This document shows positions 24,150 to 35,919 of a DNA stretch of 64,000 nucleotides, one piece after another. Below the pieces are notes generated by a model. It was not told where the DNA came from. It worked only from the letters and a program-made list of their open reading frames with translations, and did no database searches. The DNA comes from Dermatemys mawii (taxonomy: Eukaryota > Chordata > Testudines > Dermatemydidae). Both the position numbers and the translations under genes were made by a program. Position 1 is the first letter of the stretch. Every line of letters starts with the position of its first letter. Location: positions 11,079,830 through 11,143,829 of the forward strand of contig ML677386.1 of NCBI GenBank assembly GCA_007922305.1. The letters run 5' to 3'.

Positions 24150-24480
24150 GAACATACTTGTCATACAGTCCCACTCGGAGAGCTTGACAAGCTTGCTCTT
24201 AAAACTAATTAGGTTGTTTGCCTCCACAATCCTGTTGGAAAGCCATTCCAGAAATGTAACTCTTATGATGGTTAAAAAACTTATTTCCAGCCTAAATTTA
24301 TTAATGGTCAGTTTATATCCAGTTGTCCTTGTGGCATTATTGTTCTTTAGCTTTAAATAGCTCTTCACCTTCCCTAGTTTTTACCTCCCGATGTATTTAT
24401 AGAGAGCAATTCACATCCCTTCTCGGTCTTCATTTTAGGTTAAACAAGCCAACCTCTTAGTATCCTCTCATAAAATAGTT
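24150..24480 (-). mobile_element. CR1-family LINE 3' region
   Basis: On the minus strand this matches the conserved 3' part of CR1. In + orientation it reads 'ggttgtttgcctccacaatcctgttgg...ccattccagaaatg' and then 'atttatagagagcaattcacatcccttctc'. No open frame of note. Orientation and family are assigned from recalled CR1 sequence. Confidence 0.65.
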
Positions 24481-24689
24481 GTTCCAGCTTATCTCGCCAG
24501 CCACATCCCTATCTAATGTACTCTTTCAATCGATGTCAATGCTAGCATGTCTTTTCTCTACAGTTTCTGCCATTTGAAACTAGCTTTCCTGTTGACTGTT
24601 CATCTGCTTCCAAACATCCCATCTTGGAACCATCTTCTCCCTTGCCTGGCTAAAGAGGAGACAGCAATGGGTTGTACTGATGGATGAAT

Positions 24690-25240
24690 TATCATTCTGG
24701 AGGGTGATTACTAGTGGGAGTTGCTCAGGGATTGGTTCCAAGACCAATCTTGTTCAATGCTTTTCTTAATGACCTTGGCACAAAAGATAGGAGTGCACTA
24801 ATGAAACTTGGTGATAAGAAGTTGGGAGGCATCATCAGTATGAAGGAGGATCAGAATGTTGTACAGGAAAATCTGGATGACCTTGAAGACTGGAGTGACA
24901 GAAATGGGATGAAATTCAATAGTACAAAAATGTAGGTCATGAATTTAAGGTCTAATTTCTGCTACAGTCTGGAGCCACATCAGTTGAAAACAACAGAGGA
25001 CAACAGACCTGGGTGTATTGATCAGTCTCAGGATGATAATGAGCTATTAGTGTGGTGTGGCTGTGCCAAAAAAAAAAAGCAAATGTGATCCTAAGTTGTA
25101 TTGAGGAAGGCATTTCCAATAGAAAAAGGTATTAATGCCATTGTACAAGGCATTGGTAGAAATTAATTTGGAATACTGTGTACAGTTCTGATCACCCATG
25201 TTCAAGAAGGCCTGCATGAAAATTAGTCTATAATGGACCT
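24690..25240 (+). mobile_element. CR1-family LINE, reverse transcriptase 3' fragment
   Basis: The + strand at 24714-24935 encodes a decayed CR1 reverse transcriptase: GVAQGLVPRPILFNAFLNDL (for GVPQGSVLGP…LFNLFINDL), KLGDKKLGGI in place of FADDTKLGG, and then NLDDLEDWSDRNGMKFN. The catalytic FADD motif is lost (LGDK). It lies about 200 bases from an oppositely oriented CR1 fragment and ends near the final GGPS1 coding exon. Confidence 0.85.
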
Positions 25241-25385
25241 CTACGGAGCCCCTCTCAACAGAAGGAGGTGGTGGACCAACTGAAAATAAGCAAAATATTA
25301 GTTAATGCTGTGTAAATGCAAAATATTCCACAAATTTAGAACTTATTTTACAATGTAAGACTTTATTCTCTTCTTGTATTATTAG

Positions 25386-26147
25386 GTTATTATTGAAGTG
25401 ACAGAGATGTTGCACAATGCCAGCTTGCTCATAGATGACATTGAAGATAACTCAAAGCTACGACGGGGCTTTCCAGTGGCTCATAGCATCTATGGAATTC
25501 CATCTGTAATAAATTCTGCTAATTATGTGTATTTCCTTGGCCTACAGAAGGTTTTAACACTTGATCATCCAGATGCTGTGAAAGTGTTCACTCGTCAGCT
25601 GCTGGAACTCCATCAGGGTCAAGGTTTGGATATTTACTGGAGAGATACATACACCTGTCCTACAGAAGCAGAGTATAAAGCCATGGTATTGCAAAAGACA
25701 GGTGGTCTCTTTGGATTAGCTGTGGGCCTCATGCAGTTGTTCTCCAATTATAAAAGAGACTTAAAACCACTCCTTAATACACTTGGGCTCTTCTTCCAAA
25801 TACGAGATGATTATGCTAATTTACACTCCAAAGAATATAGCGAGAACAAGAGTTTTTGTGAAGATTTAACTGAGGGCAAGTTCTCATTCCCAACTATTCA
25901 TGCTATTTGGTCTAGACCTGAAAGCACTCAGGTGCAAAATATTTTGCGTCAAAGGACAGAAAATGTAGATATAAAAAAATACTGTGTACATTACCTTGAG
26001 GATGTAGGTTCTTTTGAGTACACTCGGCAAACACTGAGAGAGCTTGAATCTGAAGCATATAAACAGATTGAGTCACTTGGGGGAAACCCTGAACTTGTAG
26101 CACTAGTTGAACACTTAAGCAAAACGTTCAAAGAAAATGAAAATTGA
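25386..26147 (+). CDS. GGPS1: GGPS1 last coding exon (residues 48-300)
   Basis: This exon encodes the catalytic body of geranylgeranyl diphosphate synthase, which adds isopentenyl diphosphate to farnesyl diphosphate to make the C20 donor for prenylation of Rho and Rab proteins. The coding sequence starts after the TATTATTAG acceptor with VIIEV, and ends at TGA 26145-26147. With about 24 residues from the missing first exon and 23 from 17950-18020, the protein is 300 residues, the usual vertebrate length. The first aspartate-rich motif DDIED falls at residues 64-68 and the second, RDDYAN, has its aspartates at 188-189. The conserved LLELHQGQGLDIYWRD and LTEGKFSFPTIHAI stretches are intact. No frameshift; clearly functional. 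Confidence 0.99.
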   Translation, partial: VIIEVTEMLHNASLLIDDIEDNSKLRRGFPVAHSIYGIPSVINSANYVYFLGLQKVLTLDHPDAVKVFTRQLLELHQGQGLDIYWRDTYTCPTEAEYKAMVLQKTGGLFGLAVGLMQLFSNYKRDLKPLLNTLGLFFQIRDDYANLHSKEYSENKSFCEDLTEGKFSFPTIHAIWSRPESTQVQNILRQRTENVDIKKYCVHYLEDVGSFEYTRQTLRELESEAYKQIESLGGNPELVALVEHLSKTFKENEN

Positions 26148-26410
26148 CGAATATTGATTTGACTTGTGGTTTGGGGAGGGAAACTTTAAAACCAGCATGT
26201 ATTAACTAGACTTTCTTACTAAATCGATGTAAAGAAAAGTGTAGAAATGATGCTTATTTAAAATTACGTATTACTGCTCATTATAGAAACAGCTATATTA
26301 GACGTCGTGTAAGTAGTAATTGAAGGCTATTTGTGTGCACCACAAATAGCAGCTTTAATTACAACTGCTTACAAAATATTGCATAGAGAAATAAACTTGC
26401 ATAGATCTGT
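26148..26410 (+). other. GGPS1: GGPS1 3' UTR, proximal part
   Basis: Non-coding sequence directly after the stop codon. A canonical AATAAA lies at 26390-26395, giving a likely proximal cleavage site near 26405-26420. A variant ATTAAA at 26677-26682 could serve a longer form. The actual ends need transcript data. Confidence 0.65.
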
Positions 26411-26826
26411 GAAAGGTAAAATTGTTAATTTTTGTTTTTCTTGTCAATCTTTGTTATAATCTCCTCTGCACAGTCATTGGGGTTTATTTTAGCTATAGAG
26501 TTTGTGTCCTCTAAGAACAGGTTTTAATCTGATTGAGATGGGTTTGTCTAAATTTCCATATTAAATTGAATTTGCTCTATTTAGGAGCTTTTGTATTTTT
26601 TTTAAACATGGAGATTTAGGTAATACTTTTTGCAGTATATTCCTTGTCCTTTTAAAAGTTATCAAAAACAAGTTTTATTAAAGTGAAATGGAAGGAGAAG
26701 GAAAGCTCCACAGTGGTCAGTGACTTTTTCTGTACAGCAAACCAATCTAGATGTCACTACAGAGCCAGATTTGGGAATAGTGGTATAACGGGCAAATCAG
26801 TGTTGCCAAATGGATTTGAAATCACG

Positions 26827-26876
26827 AGTTATTTTTTTTATTATTATTATTATTTATTATTTTATTTTATTATATG
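26827..26876. repeat. (TTA)n microsatellite
   Basis: Run of T followed by ATT/TTA repeats, decaying into TTTTA repeats. Intergenic, just beyond GGPS1. Confidence 0.9.
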
Positions 26877-27328
26877 AATCTTTCAGAGCATTAGTTTGGC
26901 CAACAAGGGCACAGGTGTCTATTCAAGTGGGACTAACACTCTGGTCTGATATACCACTGTTGTCCCTCCACCAATTCTTAAGTATTAGAGCAGACTAGTT
27001 TGGCGATATCAAATCACATGATTTTCTGACTTACAGGTATGTCAAACCTGCACCAATAGCTAAAGGCTCATATTGGATGTTGAAGCTGGCATACAAGTTT
27101 AAAACATTTCATTGGTGACATTTTCAAAAAAATCCAGAACAGATTAACTGCAAATAATAACATAGCAAATGGTCACCTAGTGGTGTTAGTTACCTCTGTG
27201 CTCCAGATATATTGCCAAAAATTCTTGTGATTTAATGTCTTAAACTTTAAATGTCATGAGAAAATATGTGTGCACTCAATCCATAGTGTGGATTACATAG
27301 TTCAGTTTTCAATGTCTGGGTGGCTCGA

Positions 27329-30120
27329 GGGCCACGTTTACACTACAAACCTATGTCAATTCAAGTTAAGTCTACATACTGCTACCACAGTTAGTACATC
27401 ACTTGTTCACATGCGTAGTTGACTCCTTGTGTTGGCAGTGTGCCTACTCAATAGAGGGCTTGTATCGATACAGAGTGCAATGGAGCTATCCAACTGTGCA
27501 GTGTCTTCTGGGAAGTTTTGGCAATGAATGAGGGGGCTAAAATAAGTCATGAAGGGGTGACGGAGTATGGAGTCAACTTCCGAGTTTGCAGTTGACTTGC
27601 TCTCCGTCTCTGACAATAGCCTGGAGCCTACATGGCTCTGCTTTGCTTTGTTGTCATGAGCATTGCAAACACAGGGTACACTATCCTGGAATATTTGCAG
27701 AGCCACAAGAAGAACTAAACGAGTGGGGAACATGACAATTCCTTGGAGGGCAGATTGCTGTGAGACGTAGTGAGCACCAGTTTTTAAAGTTATTAGCATT
27801 CACGGAGCAGTTGCTTATGGTGGAGTGCTGCTTCTGGGCCCAAAAAACAAGCACTAACTTGTGGGGTCATAAGATTTGGGATGATGAGCAGTGGCTGCAG
27901 AACTTCCAGATGTGCAAGACCACATTTCTGAATCTGTGTCCTGAGCTATCACCAGCCCTCCAGCGCAAGGATACCAAAACTAGAGCTGTACTGGTGGTGG
28001 TGAAGTGAGTGGCAATTGCACTGTGAAACTTGTGATGCCAAATTGATTCCTGATTGACTAGTAGCAATTTGGAGTGAGGAAATCCACCGTAGAAGCCCTT
28101 AATTGTCTCCTGCTGTGCAGGACTGTGACTCTGGGCAGTGTGCAGGACATGATGGGTGGGCTTTCAGTAATGGGGTTCCCACATTGTGGAGGAGTAATAG
28201 ATAGCGTGTATATCCCTATTTTGGCACCAGAGCACCTTGCCGCTGTATATCAACAGAGGGGGCTACTTTTCTATGGTCATGCAAACAATGATCGATCTCT
28301 GGAGATGCTTCATTGGCATGAATGAGGGCTGGTCAGGGAAGGCGCATGGCACTCATATTTAAGAACACAGGGCTGTTCAGAAAGCTACAAGAAGACTCGC
28401 TTCTGACCAGCGGATTACCACTGGGAAGAGTCAAATGCCAATACTGCTCATTGGTGACCCAGCCTACCCCTGGCTCATGTAGCCATACACTAGCCACCTC
28501 AACAGCACCAAGGAGCGGTTCAACTATTGGCTCAGTAAGTGCAGAATGACAGTTGAATTGAAGGGTTACTGATGTTTACTTGCAAGATGGGACCTTGGTG
28601 AGACAAATATCCCAATGATTATAGCTATCTGCTGTGTCCTGCATGCTGTATGTGAAGTGACAGGGAAAAGTTTCTGCCAGGATGGAGGGCAGATATAGGG
28701 GTCTTTAGAAGAGCTCAACTGAGCCATATAGCTCAACAGCTATATGACTCAGAGCCTTTGAAAGACCATATTAACAATGAACCAGCATTTTGTAGTGTTC
28801 TCTACCTGGTCACGTCTTTTTGGTGGCCTGGTAGGAGTCATGTGGTGATTGCTGTATGTCAATGCACCTATTAATTTTGTTTGTAAATGATCCTATGAGT
28901 TGTGTGGCACTATTGCAATAACAGCTAATTATGTTCAAAACTGCTGGTCCCTCAGCAGCATGTATTGTGAATTAATAAAGATGAATTATTCCAAGTGAAA
29001 TATGTTCCAAATAATAGAATTGTATTATGTAACAAAATCAATGCAAGAAATGAGCAATTTTAAAACAAATACATTAAAAAATTAAGAGAACAGAACTTCT
29101 GAAAGGGAAAGGATATTCGTTTACTCATACATACACTACCATATGGAAGCTGCAGTTCATGTGAAGCTGTGATTGCCTTTAATGCCTCCCAAGGGGCGGT
29201 GCAGTGACCTCTGATGTCATGTGAAATGTTGGGGGCAGGGGGAATAGGATGATCCTGATTAAGTTTTCGATGGGCTGCAGAGGAAAGCAAACCTACGATT
29301 GGTGGACCTGTAAGTCCACCAGAGTTTACAGCATCTGTGCTCACTGCCTGAGAAGCCTCATTATGTCCTGATGCATTTCTGTATTTTCTTGGTGGGACTC
29401 CTGGGCCTTTCTCCTGTCCCCTCTTTCCTTCTCCAGGCTGACCTCAGCATTCATCATCCGGACCCTGTGCTCATGGTCCAGTGCAGCAAAGGCATGCAGA
29501 TTGCATTGAAAAAGGTCATCCCAAGTCTTCTACTTTCTCCTTACTGGCTCAGGCGTCCCAGAGGTGTAGAGGGAAAGACCCTGGAGTTGGCAGTGACAGC
29601 AGCTGAAGGTAAAACATGTCAGCATATTCACTACAGAAACAAACTTAAGATGCTGAACTCACTTCCTTTGCTCCCCTAAAGTTTTAAGATTACATTCTCG
29701 TGTCTGCTTGGAATTGCCTGTGTGCTGTACCAGTCACAGCCTGAGCCTGGGTGAGTATGACCCACCAGGAGTTGGGGAAATAAGGAAATTGCTGGGTTGC
29801 TTGATATTCGTAGTAGATGGCATTGAATACTGGTGCCATTTTCCCTAGGCAGTAGTGATTTTAGCTGATATAGCACTCCTGAAGGTAACACAGGCAGAGC
29901 AAGCACAGCTGCTGCTGATATCCCAAAGCCACCTGGGTCCGTATACTGCTAGCTTATGTACTGCAGTGGTGCCTGCTGAAGTTGTTGCTGAATGGCTGGG
30001 AAAGTGTCAGACCATGGAGGAAAAAATAATGCATTCCTCCCTAAAACCTTCGGCTGAGGATTAGAGTACCTCCGTGAATGTTTCATCAAGATCTCTCAAG
30101 ATAATTGAAGGGAACATCTG
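27329..30120 (+). pseudogene. Harbinger/PIF transposase pseudogene
   Basis: The left end reads AGGGCCACGTTTACACTAC, a Harbinger-like terminus. On +, 27760-28700 encodes broken HARBI1-type transposase: SVQDMMGG, MGFPHCGGVIDSVYIPILAP (first catalytic Asp in VIDS), then GKAHGTHI with a stop where the family has AHDARVF, so the second Asp is lost. Next come IGDPAYP, KERFNYWLSKCRMTVE, and LGETNIPMIIA before CCVLH. A segment after MTVE (normally AFGRLKGRW) is deleted. The following part (29860-30110) resembles accessory sequence of such elements. No right terminal repeat was found; it abuts DIRS sequence. It is one of a dead family, not a cellular HARBI1 gene. Confidence 0.85.
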
Positions 30121-30162
30121 TGTATGTGCAAAACAAGCTGGCGGGCCACCTAAGCAGGTTGT

Positions 30163-30301
30163 CAAGAATCAGAGAGGTAGCCATGTTAGTCTGGAATTGC
30201 AGAAGTAACAAAGATGCACTGACGAAGTGGGTATTAGCCCACGAAAGCTTATGCTCTTATACTTTAGTTAGTCTTTAAGGTGCCACAGGACTCTTTGTTA
30301 C
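30163..30301 (+). mobile_element. Penelope-type 3'-end fragment inserted in DIRS
   Basis: A 139-base insert is flanked by an exact 12-bp duplication TAAGCAGGTTGT (30151-30162 and 30302-30313). It begins 'agaatcagagaggtagccatg' and contains 'cccacgaaagcttatgctc' and 'ttagtctttaaggtgccacagg', which match, inverted, the 3' end of the Penelope remnant at 12486-12560. Excising it restores the DIRS reading across the site. Confidence 0.85.
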
Positions 30302-31796
30302 TAAGCAGGTTGTTTCAAGTACATGAGTGGTCCCTTTGCCCGGATGTTGCATTTTCAATCTTCCAGAGGTGGGGCTTTCCCCAGACAGATCTGTTTGCCA
30401 CATGATACAACAGGAAGTGCCAGCGGTTCTGCTCCTTGCAGAATCACAGCCTATGATCCAGAGCAAACGTGCTCCTCCTTCCATGGGGAGGCCATTTCCT
30501 TTCCACCTTTCCTCATATACTGCTCCTTCACAAGGTACTCCTCGAGATCTGGAGGGAATGAGTTCAGATCATATTGATAGCACCAGCCTGGCCCCATCAG
30601 CCCTAGTACACGCATTCCTAGATATGTCTGTGGAAGCCCCGGTCACCTTTCCACTCTTCCCAGGACCTCCTAATGCAAGATTACCGTCGTCTTCAATAGC
30701 CGAACCTCATGTTGCTTCACCTCACAGCATGCAAGCTCTATGGTTGAACCTGAAGGAGCTTTCCTGTTCAGAAGAGGTTCAACTAGGCCTCCTTGGCAAC
30801 AGGAAACCCTCTACTAGAGACACCTACCTTGCCAAATGGAAGAGATATTTTTGATCTGGTTGGCACAGCGCCATTCATTCCTGACACTAGCCTCAGTGCC
30901 ACTCATTCTGGATTACCTCCTCCACCTGAAGCAGCAGGGGCTTTCGTTCTTGTCAATGAGTGCACTTAGCTGCCATATCGGTCTTCCATTTTGGCTCGGG
31001 GGACCATTTGGTGTTTGCTAACCCTATGGTCAGATTTTTAAAAGGGCTTAACAAGCTGTACCCCCACATCCATCAGCCAGTCCCCACCTGGACTTCAACC
31101 TGGTCCTCTCTAGGCTCATGGGCCTATCCTTTGAACTGTTGGCAACATGCTCCCTGCTCTACCTCTCTTACAAAGTTGCATTCCTGTTTACTCTTCTGGC
31201 TGAGGTTATCGCTATCTGAGCTCAAGGCCCTAACATCAGAGCCTCCTTACACCATATTCTGTAAGGATAAGGTTCAGCTCAGGCCTCATCCAAAGGTTGT
31301 ATCACAATTTCACATCAACCAGGACTTCTTTTTCCTGGTGTTCAACCTTAACCACATTCCACCGGCAAGGAGCAGACACTTCACTCTCTGGATGTCTGCA
31401 AAGTGCTAGCCTTTTACGTCGAGAGAATGACGCCTTTAGAAAATTGGTCCGGTTATTTATGGTAGACTGAAAAGTCTGTGTCTTCACAACGCATTTCATC
31501 ATGGATCACATCCTGTACTCGAGTGCTACACACACTCCCAATCACTGCGCACTATATCAGGGAGCAGGCTTCATCAACAGTGTTCCTGGTGCATGTCCCC
31601 ACTCAGGGAATCTACAGAGCGGTGACATGGTCCTCCATCCACACTTTCAGCACACACTGTGCAATAACCCATCAGGCCAGAGATGAGGCGGCCTTTGGAA
31701 AAGCAGTGCACCAATCAATGGAAGCTCCGGACCCCACCTCCTAAACTTAGGCTTGTGAATCACTTGACTGGAACTGACATGAACAAGCACTCCAAG

Positions 31797-32104
31797 AAAA
31801 AAACGGTTACTCACCTCATAACTGTTCTTTGAGATGTTCATGTCCATTCCAATACCCACCTCCTACGCCTTTGTCGTAGTAGTCATCAAGAAGGCTCTGA
31901 GGAGGTGGTGGGCTGGCAGGGCTCTAATATTGAGCATCATGAAGGCATGACTCTAGGGGACACCCAGGCCAACCCAACTGATGCTGCTAGGGAAAAGTCT
32001 TCTGGCTACTATGCATGTTGCGCACATGCACACACCTGATTGGAAAGGACATAAACAACACATCTTGAAGAACAACAGTTATGAGAAGGTGAGTAACCGT
32101 TTTT
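31797..32104. repeat. Terminal inverted repeat of DIRS element
   Basis: The left arm AAAAAACGGTTACTCACCTC (31797 onward, to 31852) is matched by the reverse complement of 32039-32104, which ends GAGAAGGTGAGTAACCGTTT. The arms differ by small indels and enclose about 186 bases. Such complementary ends fit the replication scheme of DIRS elements. Confidence 0.8.
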
Positions 32105-35100
32105 AGCTTTGTTGAGCAGCAGCTTTCTTACTGCAGTTAAAATCAGAAACCACCAGAGAATTCTGGTCTAGGGAAAAATAAAACAAGTTGACGTTTTATA
32201 TTTATATATCATTACCGTCAGGTACACAGGCCACCTTCCAGAAACTTCTAGATTCTAAAACTAAGTCCCCCAAAATGTAACTCCCCGAACTCTGTCCTCT
32301 TCCTCATCTAATGACAGCTGAATTTACAATCTAGGCATAATCTCAATCACCACCCGTTTTCTTTCCCGTCCCTCTCCAGGCTTATAGACATTTACTGTTT
32401 CATAATGGCTAGAACAACAGCCACAGTGCTGCTATTTTTTCTTCCCTCTTAGCTTTGATTCTACAGATTGAAATAGAACCTAATATTTCCAATATTAAAA
32501 AAAATCTCATGCCTCTTGAATGTGTCTTGTACATATGAGTGACAGAAGTGCAAAGAATGAGGGAAGAGACTGCAGTGTTTTCTCCAAAAATCTTCACTCT
32601 AATTTACCTTTGCTGAATGAGGACCCGAGTGGTGTGCTAAGCATTTCTTCTCCCACCTCCACACTTGGCTCCGCCCCCACCCTCTCAAGGGTTAACCAGC
32701 TAACCCAGCCAATGGATTTCTTGCTTTCTTATGGCCTTGTAAAGCTCCAGCAGCAGCCTTTTCCAAAAGGGCAACTCAACCTTCTGTGGCATTATATACT
32801 CTCATTCTGTTTTATTTTCACTATAATGTAAAGTGCCAAATGTGGCGTTTAGAAATGCACTTGCCATTAGAGACTTCACTCTTTTTGTCAATCTTTTCAT
32901 TATTGGATCAGTTCTAATAACTATACACTTAGAAAATGTGAACTCCTATCAAACGTAATAGCTGTATGTGGGGCTCAGTACATAGTACATCTCTTCTTGA
33001 TTCTAGCCTTCATTGCTCTGCTTTTTCAAGGTTATAGACAAATTCATTTTCAAGGAGCCAATTCTCCATTTTTTAAAAAAACCTGTTTGAAACCAGTAGC
33101 ACATAAGTGTTCTGTCTGGAACAATGGAAGCTTTTGCTGTGTAAGAATTTAAATTTAAACTCCAATAACTAGGCTTTGAGGATTTACTGTTTCAGGAAAG
33201 GGATATTGATCTATCTTTTTCTTGTACTGAGGTACCCAGAGGTGAAGAACACCTTCCTGCTGAGAGATTGGCCTGATATATCTTCATTATCTGCAGCCCT
33301 CTCCTTATTTGAAGCCAAGTGAGAGCAGTTCATCTAGCATAGTGTTTCAGTGCTAGCTCCTTCCTTTGGAAAAGCCAAAATGAAACAAACCACAGTACTT
33401 AAACTGTTTCAGTTGAAAGGGAGAAATAACTTTAAAGGACACACACAATCGTGCCGCTAAGAGAGACTATATGGTGTGTATGTTACACATATCTCCTCCC
33501 TTTGTTTATAAAATTGTGTTGGAAGATGATAGGTATTACACTTAAACTTATCTAATTCATAAATTATCAGCTACTGATTACACGTAACTGTCCTACAACT
33601 AGCTTTTCCTGATCACGATTAAAACTAGGGCAAAAATCAGTGAACGAGTATAGTTACGTAACTGTATTGTGTTTTCATCTAACAGTCTCTCAATTTTTGC
33701 TGCCAGAAAAACAATCTGTTCCATACTGTCTGGATGATTTCGTATAAGACAAACATCTTCCCTTACAACCAATTAATGTTTATCAAATTGAAACTTATTT
33801 CAGTCAGTTCTGTGCTTGAACAAGAGAAGAGTGGGTGGAAAATGAGAAAATCTGACAAAGGTATTGCTAATCCAGCCATACGCCGAGTTCCTCATTAAGT
33901 GGAGCAGCAGAAGCAAATACTACCTGGTAAAAATCTATATATTGCTTGAGAATTGACTGAAAATGAGCCTTTTTTTTTTTTAGGAATAGTCTGATCTATG
34001 TAACTACAGCAGATTGTACTTAATAGAAACCCTGATATTCATAACTTCCAGTTAATGGAATCATTGCTGGGAATCAATCCCATATCATAACATCAGTTTT
34101 AACAGGATTTGGATATTGGCAAGGGCCTGCTGCTTATTAATAACTATTTTTGGAAGAAAGGTGCCACCTGCAGGCACGTTTGGAGGCTGCAGCCAGGAAA
34201 GGATGTGTTGGGACATGCTTTCTCCGGCTGCTGCCATGCAAACTTGTCTGCAGTCAGTGCTCAGCCTGCCCCAGACCTTCCTTTTGGGACTGCCATCTGT
34301 GCACAGGGACCACATAGGAGGTGAGAGGCTCTGGGAAGGGCAATAGGCAGGAAGCTTCAGCCCTTCAAACCTGCCTGCACCCAGGAAGTAAGGGGGTGCA
34401 GACTGGGAGGGGAGGCTATGGGCAGGACAGTACCAGGGAGATGGGCTGTAGTCTTGATGCCGGAACGGCATGGTTCTTCTCCCTGTGTTCTCCAGGTTGT
34501 GCCCTGCTGGGGGAACTTCATGCGGGGAAGGATGTGCTGAGCCACAACCCCCTGGCGTGTGCAGGAAAAGGTATGGGTGTGCACCTCTGCTGGCTGCAGC
34601 ACTCCCATTCCCTGTAGAAAGTCCCAGCCTTTAGGCTGCTGCCCTTCCTGCAGGCAGCTTTGCAGGACTGCAGGCAGGGAAGGCTTCCCAGCATTTCTGT
34701 GCCTGGTTGGAGCTTCACAAGTATTGGCAACTGCTGGATAATAACTTCTTGCTGGCAACCAAGGGGATGGAATCTACTGTAGAGAATCATTACTGGATAC
34801 TTTTTAGTAGCCCTGAGCACTACTTGCACAAATGTTAACTCTAGAACCTTGAGACTTGAGGCCTCGGCACTCTTATGATACAAGTTGTTGTTTCTCAGGT
34901 AACTTTGGGGGGTGTGTGTGCATATATATGTATATAATATACACACTGCTGTAAAATAGAAAAACTAAAATTTCATTCATCAGTGTTATGTTTTGTGGCT
35001 TCCTCTTCCAGTTATTATCAAAGCACAAGTAGCATAGCAGGAAATCAGGGGCCTAGTTTATTGTTCTTTATTTCAACCCCTGTTGTTTTTTATCTTTCAT

Positions 35101-35919
35101 AAAATTGGTTTATTACAGGTATATCTTCACTGCAGAGTTAGCCTGGGCTTAAGGTCAGATGTTGCCCCAGGTCATCCTTGTATGCATACATAAAAACGTC
35201 TCTTCTGAGATAAGTGGTGCTTTTAATACCACAGCTGGGGTAGGCATGTTAGACTTCCTGTTTTGCTTTCACTGGGGCTGATAAGCCACCCTTTTTGCAG
35301 TGAGGACACAGGCTAAATAACTTCCAATGCTTTCCTGTAATTCACACACAGACCCTGCCCCTTGTGACCCAAAGATAGACAAGTTCTCCCACAATTCACT
35401 GGGAAAGAACCACAGAGGTGATCAGTTTACTGTAGCACAAAGAACCATGGGATCTGACTCCAGAAGCCCTAGCAACCCACCGGGGAACACAGCATCAGAT
35501 AGAATACACTAATTTAGGTAAGGCTTTATGGTGTGAGTCCTTGCCTCTGGGCTAGGGTTGGCTAACCACACAGGATAACTGTCCGTACCACACAAAGGAG
35601 TTACAGCTATGGAGCAGCACCTAGAGATGTGTTCTTGCCTATCCCATGGTCCTGGGCTGATGCTGGAAGTACATTGAACTCTTGCAGGTGTGAGAGAGGG
35701 ACTCAGCCCAGGAGGTTGATTGTGAGCTTGAGACCATGGGAGAAGTGGAACTGGCTAATGCAGGAGTGTGGAAAAAATACCAAGGAAGGGGCCCCACAGC
35801 AGACAGGGGAGCTGCTGAAAAACCAGTAGGACCCACTAACTCAAAGCGCCATGGTACAGAATGGCTAACCTAGAACAAGGATCGCACCCTGAGCCAGGCA
35901 TATGAACAGCTGGCTGCAG
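32105..35919. other. Intergenic stretch, no gene recognised
   Basis: Mostly AT-rich unique-looking sequence. A GC-richer block at 34120-34760 keeps short frames open on both strands and contains repeated 'ggcaggg/ctgcag' words; it looks like the core of an old non-autonomous element without clear ends. The segment 35105-35520 ('aggtatatcttcactgcag…') resembles a Harbinger-type MITE, but its right end is not clear. Confidence 0.4.

Larger units (their letters stand above)
18021..25385 (+). other. GGPS1: GGPS1 intron
   Basis: The intron is 7365 bases, running from GTACCAGT to TATTATTAG. It is filled largely by four hAT elements and two oppositely oriented CR1 fragments listed separately. The remaining unique stretches (18807-19155, 20698-21154, 21586-21995, 23012-24149) show no exon or RNA gene. 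Confidence 0.9.
30121..32104 (+). mobile_element. DIRS retrotransposon, 3' part with tyrosine recombinase remnant
   Basis: The + strand encodes, in broken frames, the end of the DIRS RNase H region (30300-30480, FQRWGFPQTDLF-like) and then a tyrosine recombinase: RKPSTRDTYLAKWKR (30802-30845), ILDYLLHLKQQGLSFLSMSA (30908-30965), FLKGLNKLYPH (31035-31068), ALTSEPPYTIF (31230-31262), RISSWITSC (31489-31515) and AITHQARDEAAFGKAVHQS (31662-31718). Stops and frameshifts are numerous. The 3' end carries a long inverted repeat (31797-31852 and 32039-32104). The 5' half, including reverse transcriptase, is absent. Confidence 0.88.

Noticed and set aside
27760..28549. Intact cellular HARBI1-like gene
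   Set aside because: The frame has stops, a lost catalytic Asp and an internal deletion, so it is a dead transposon copy.
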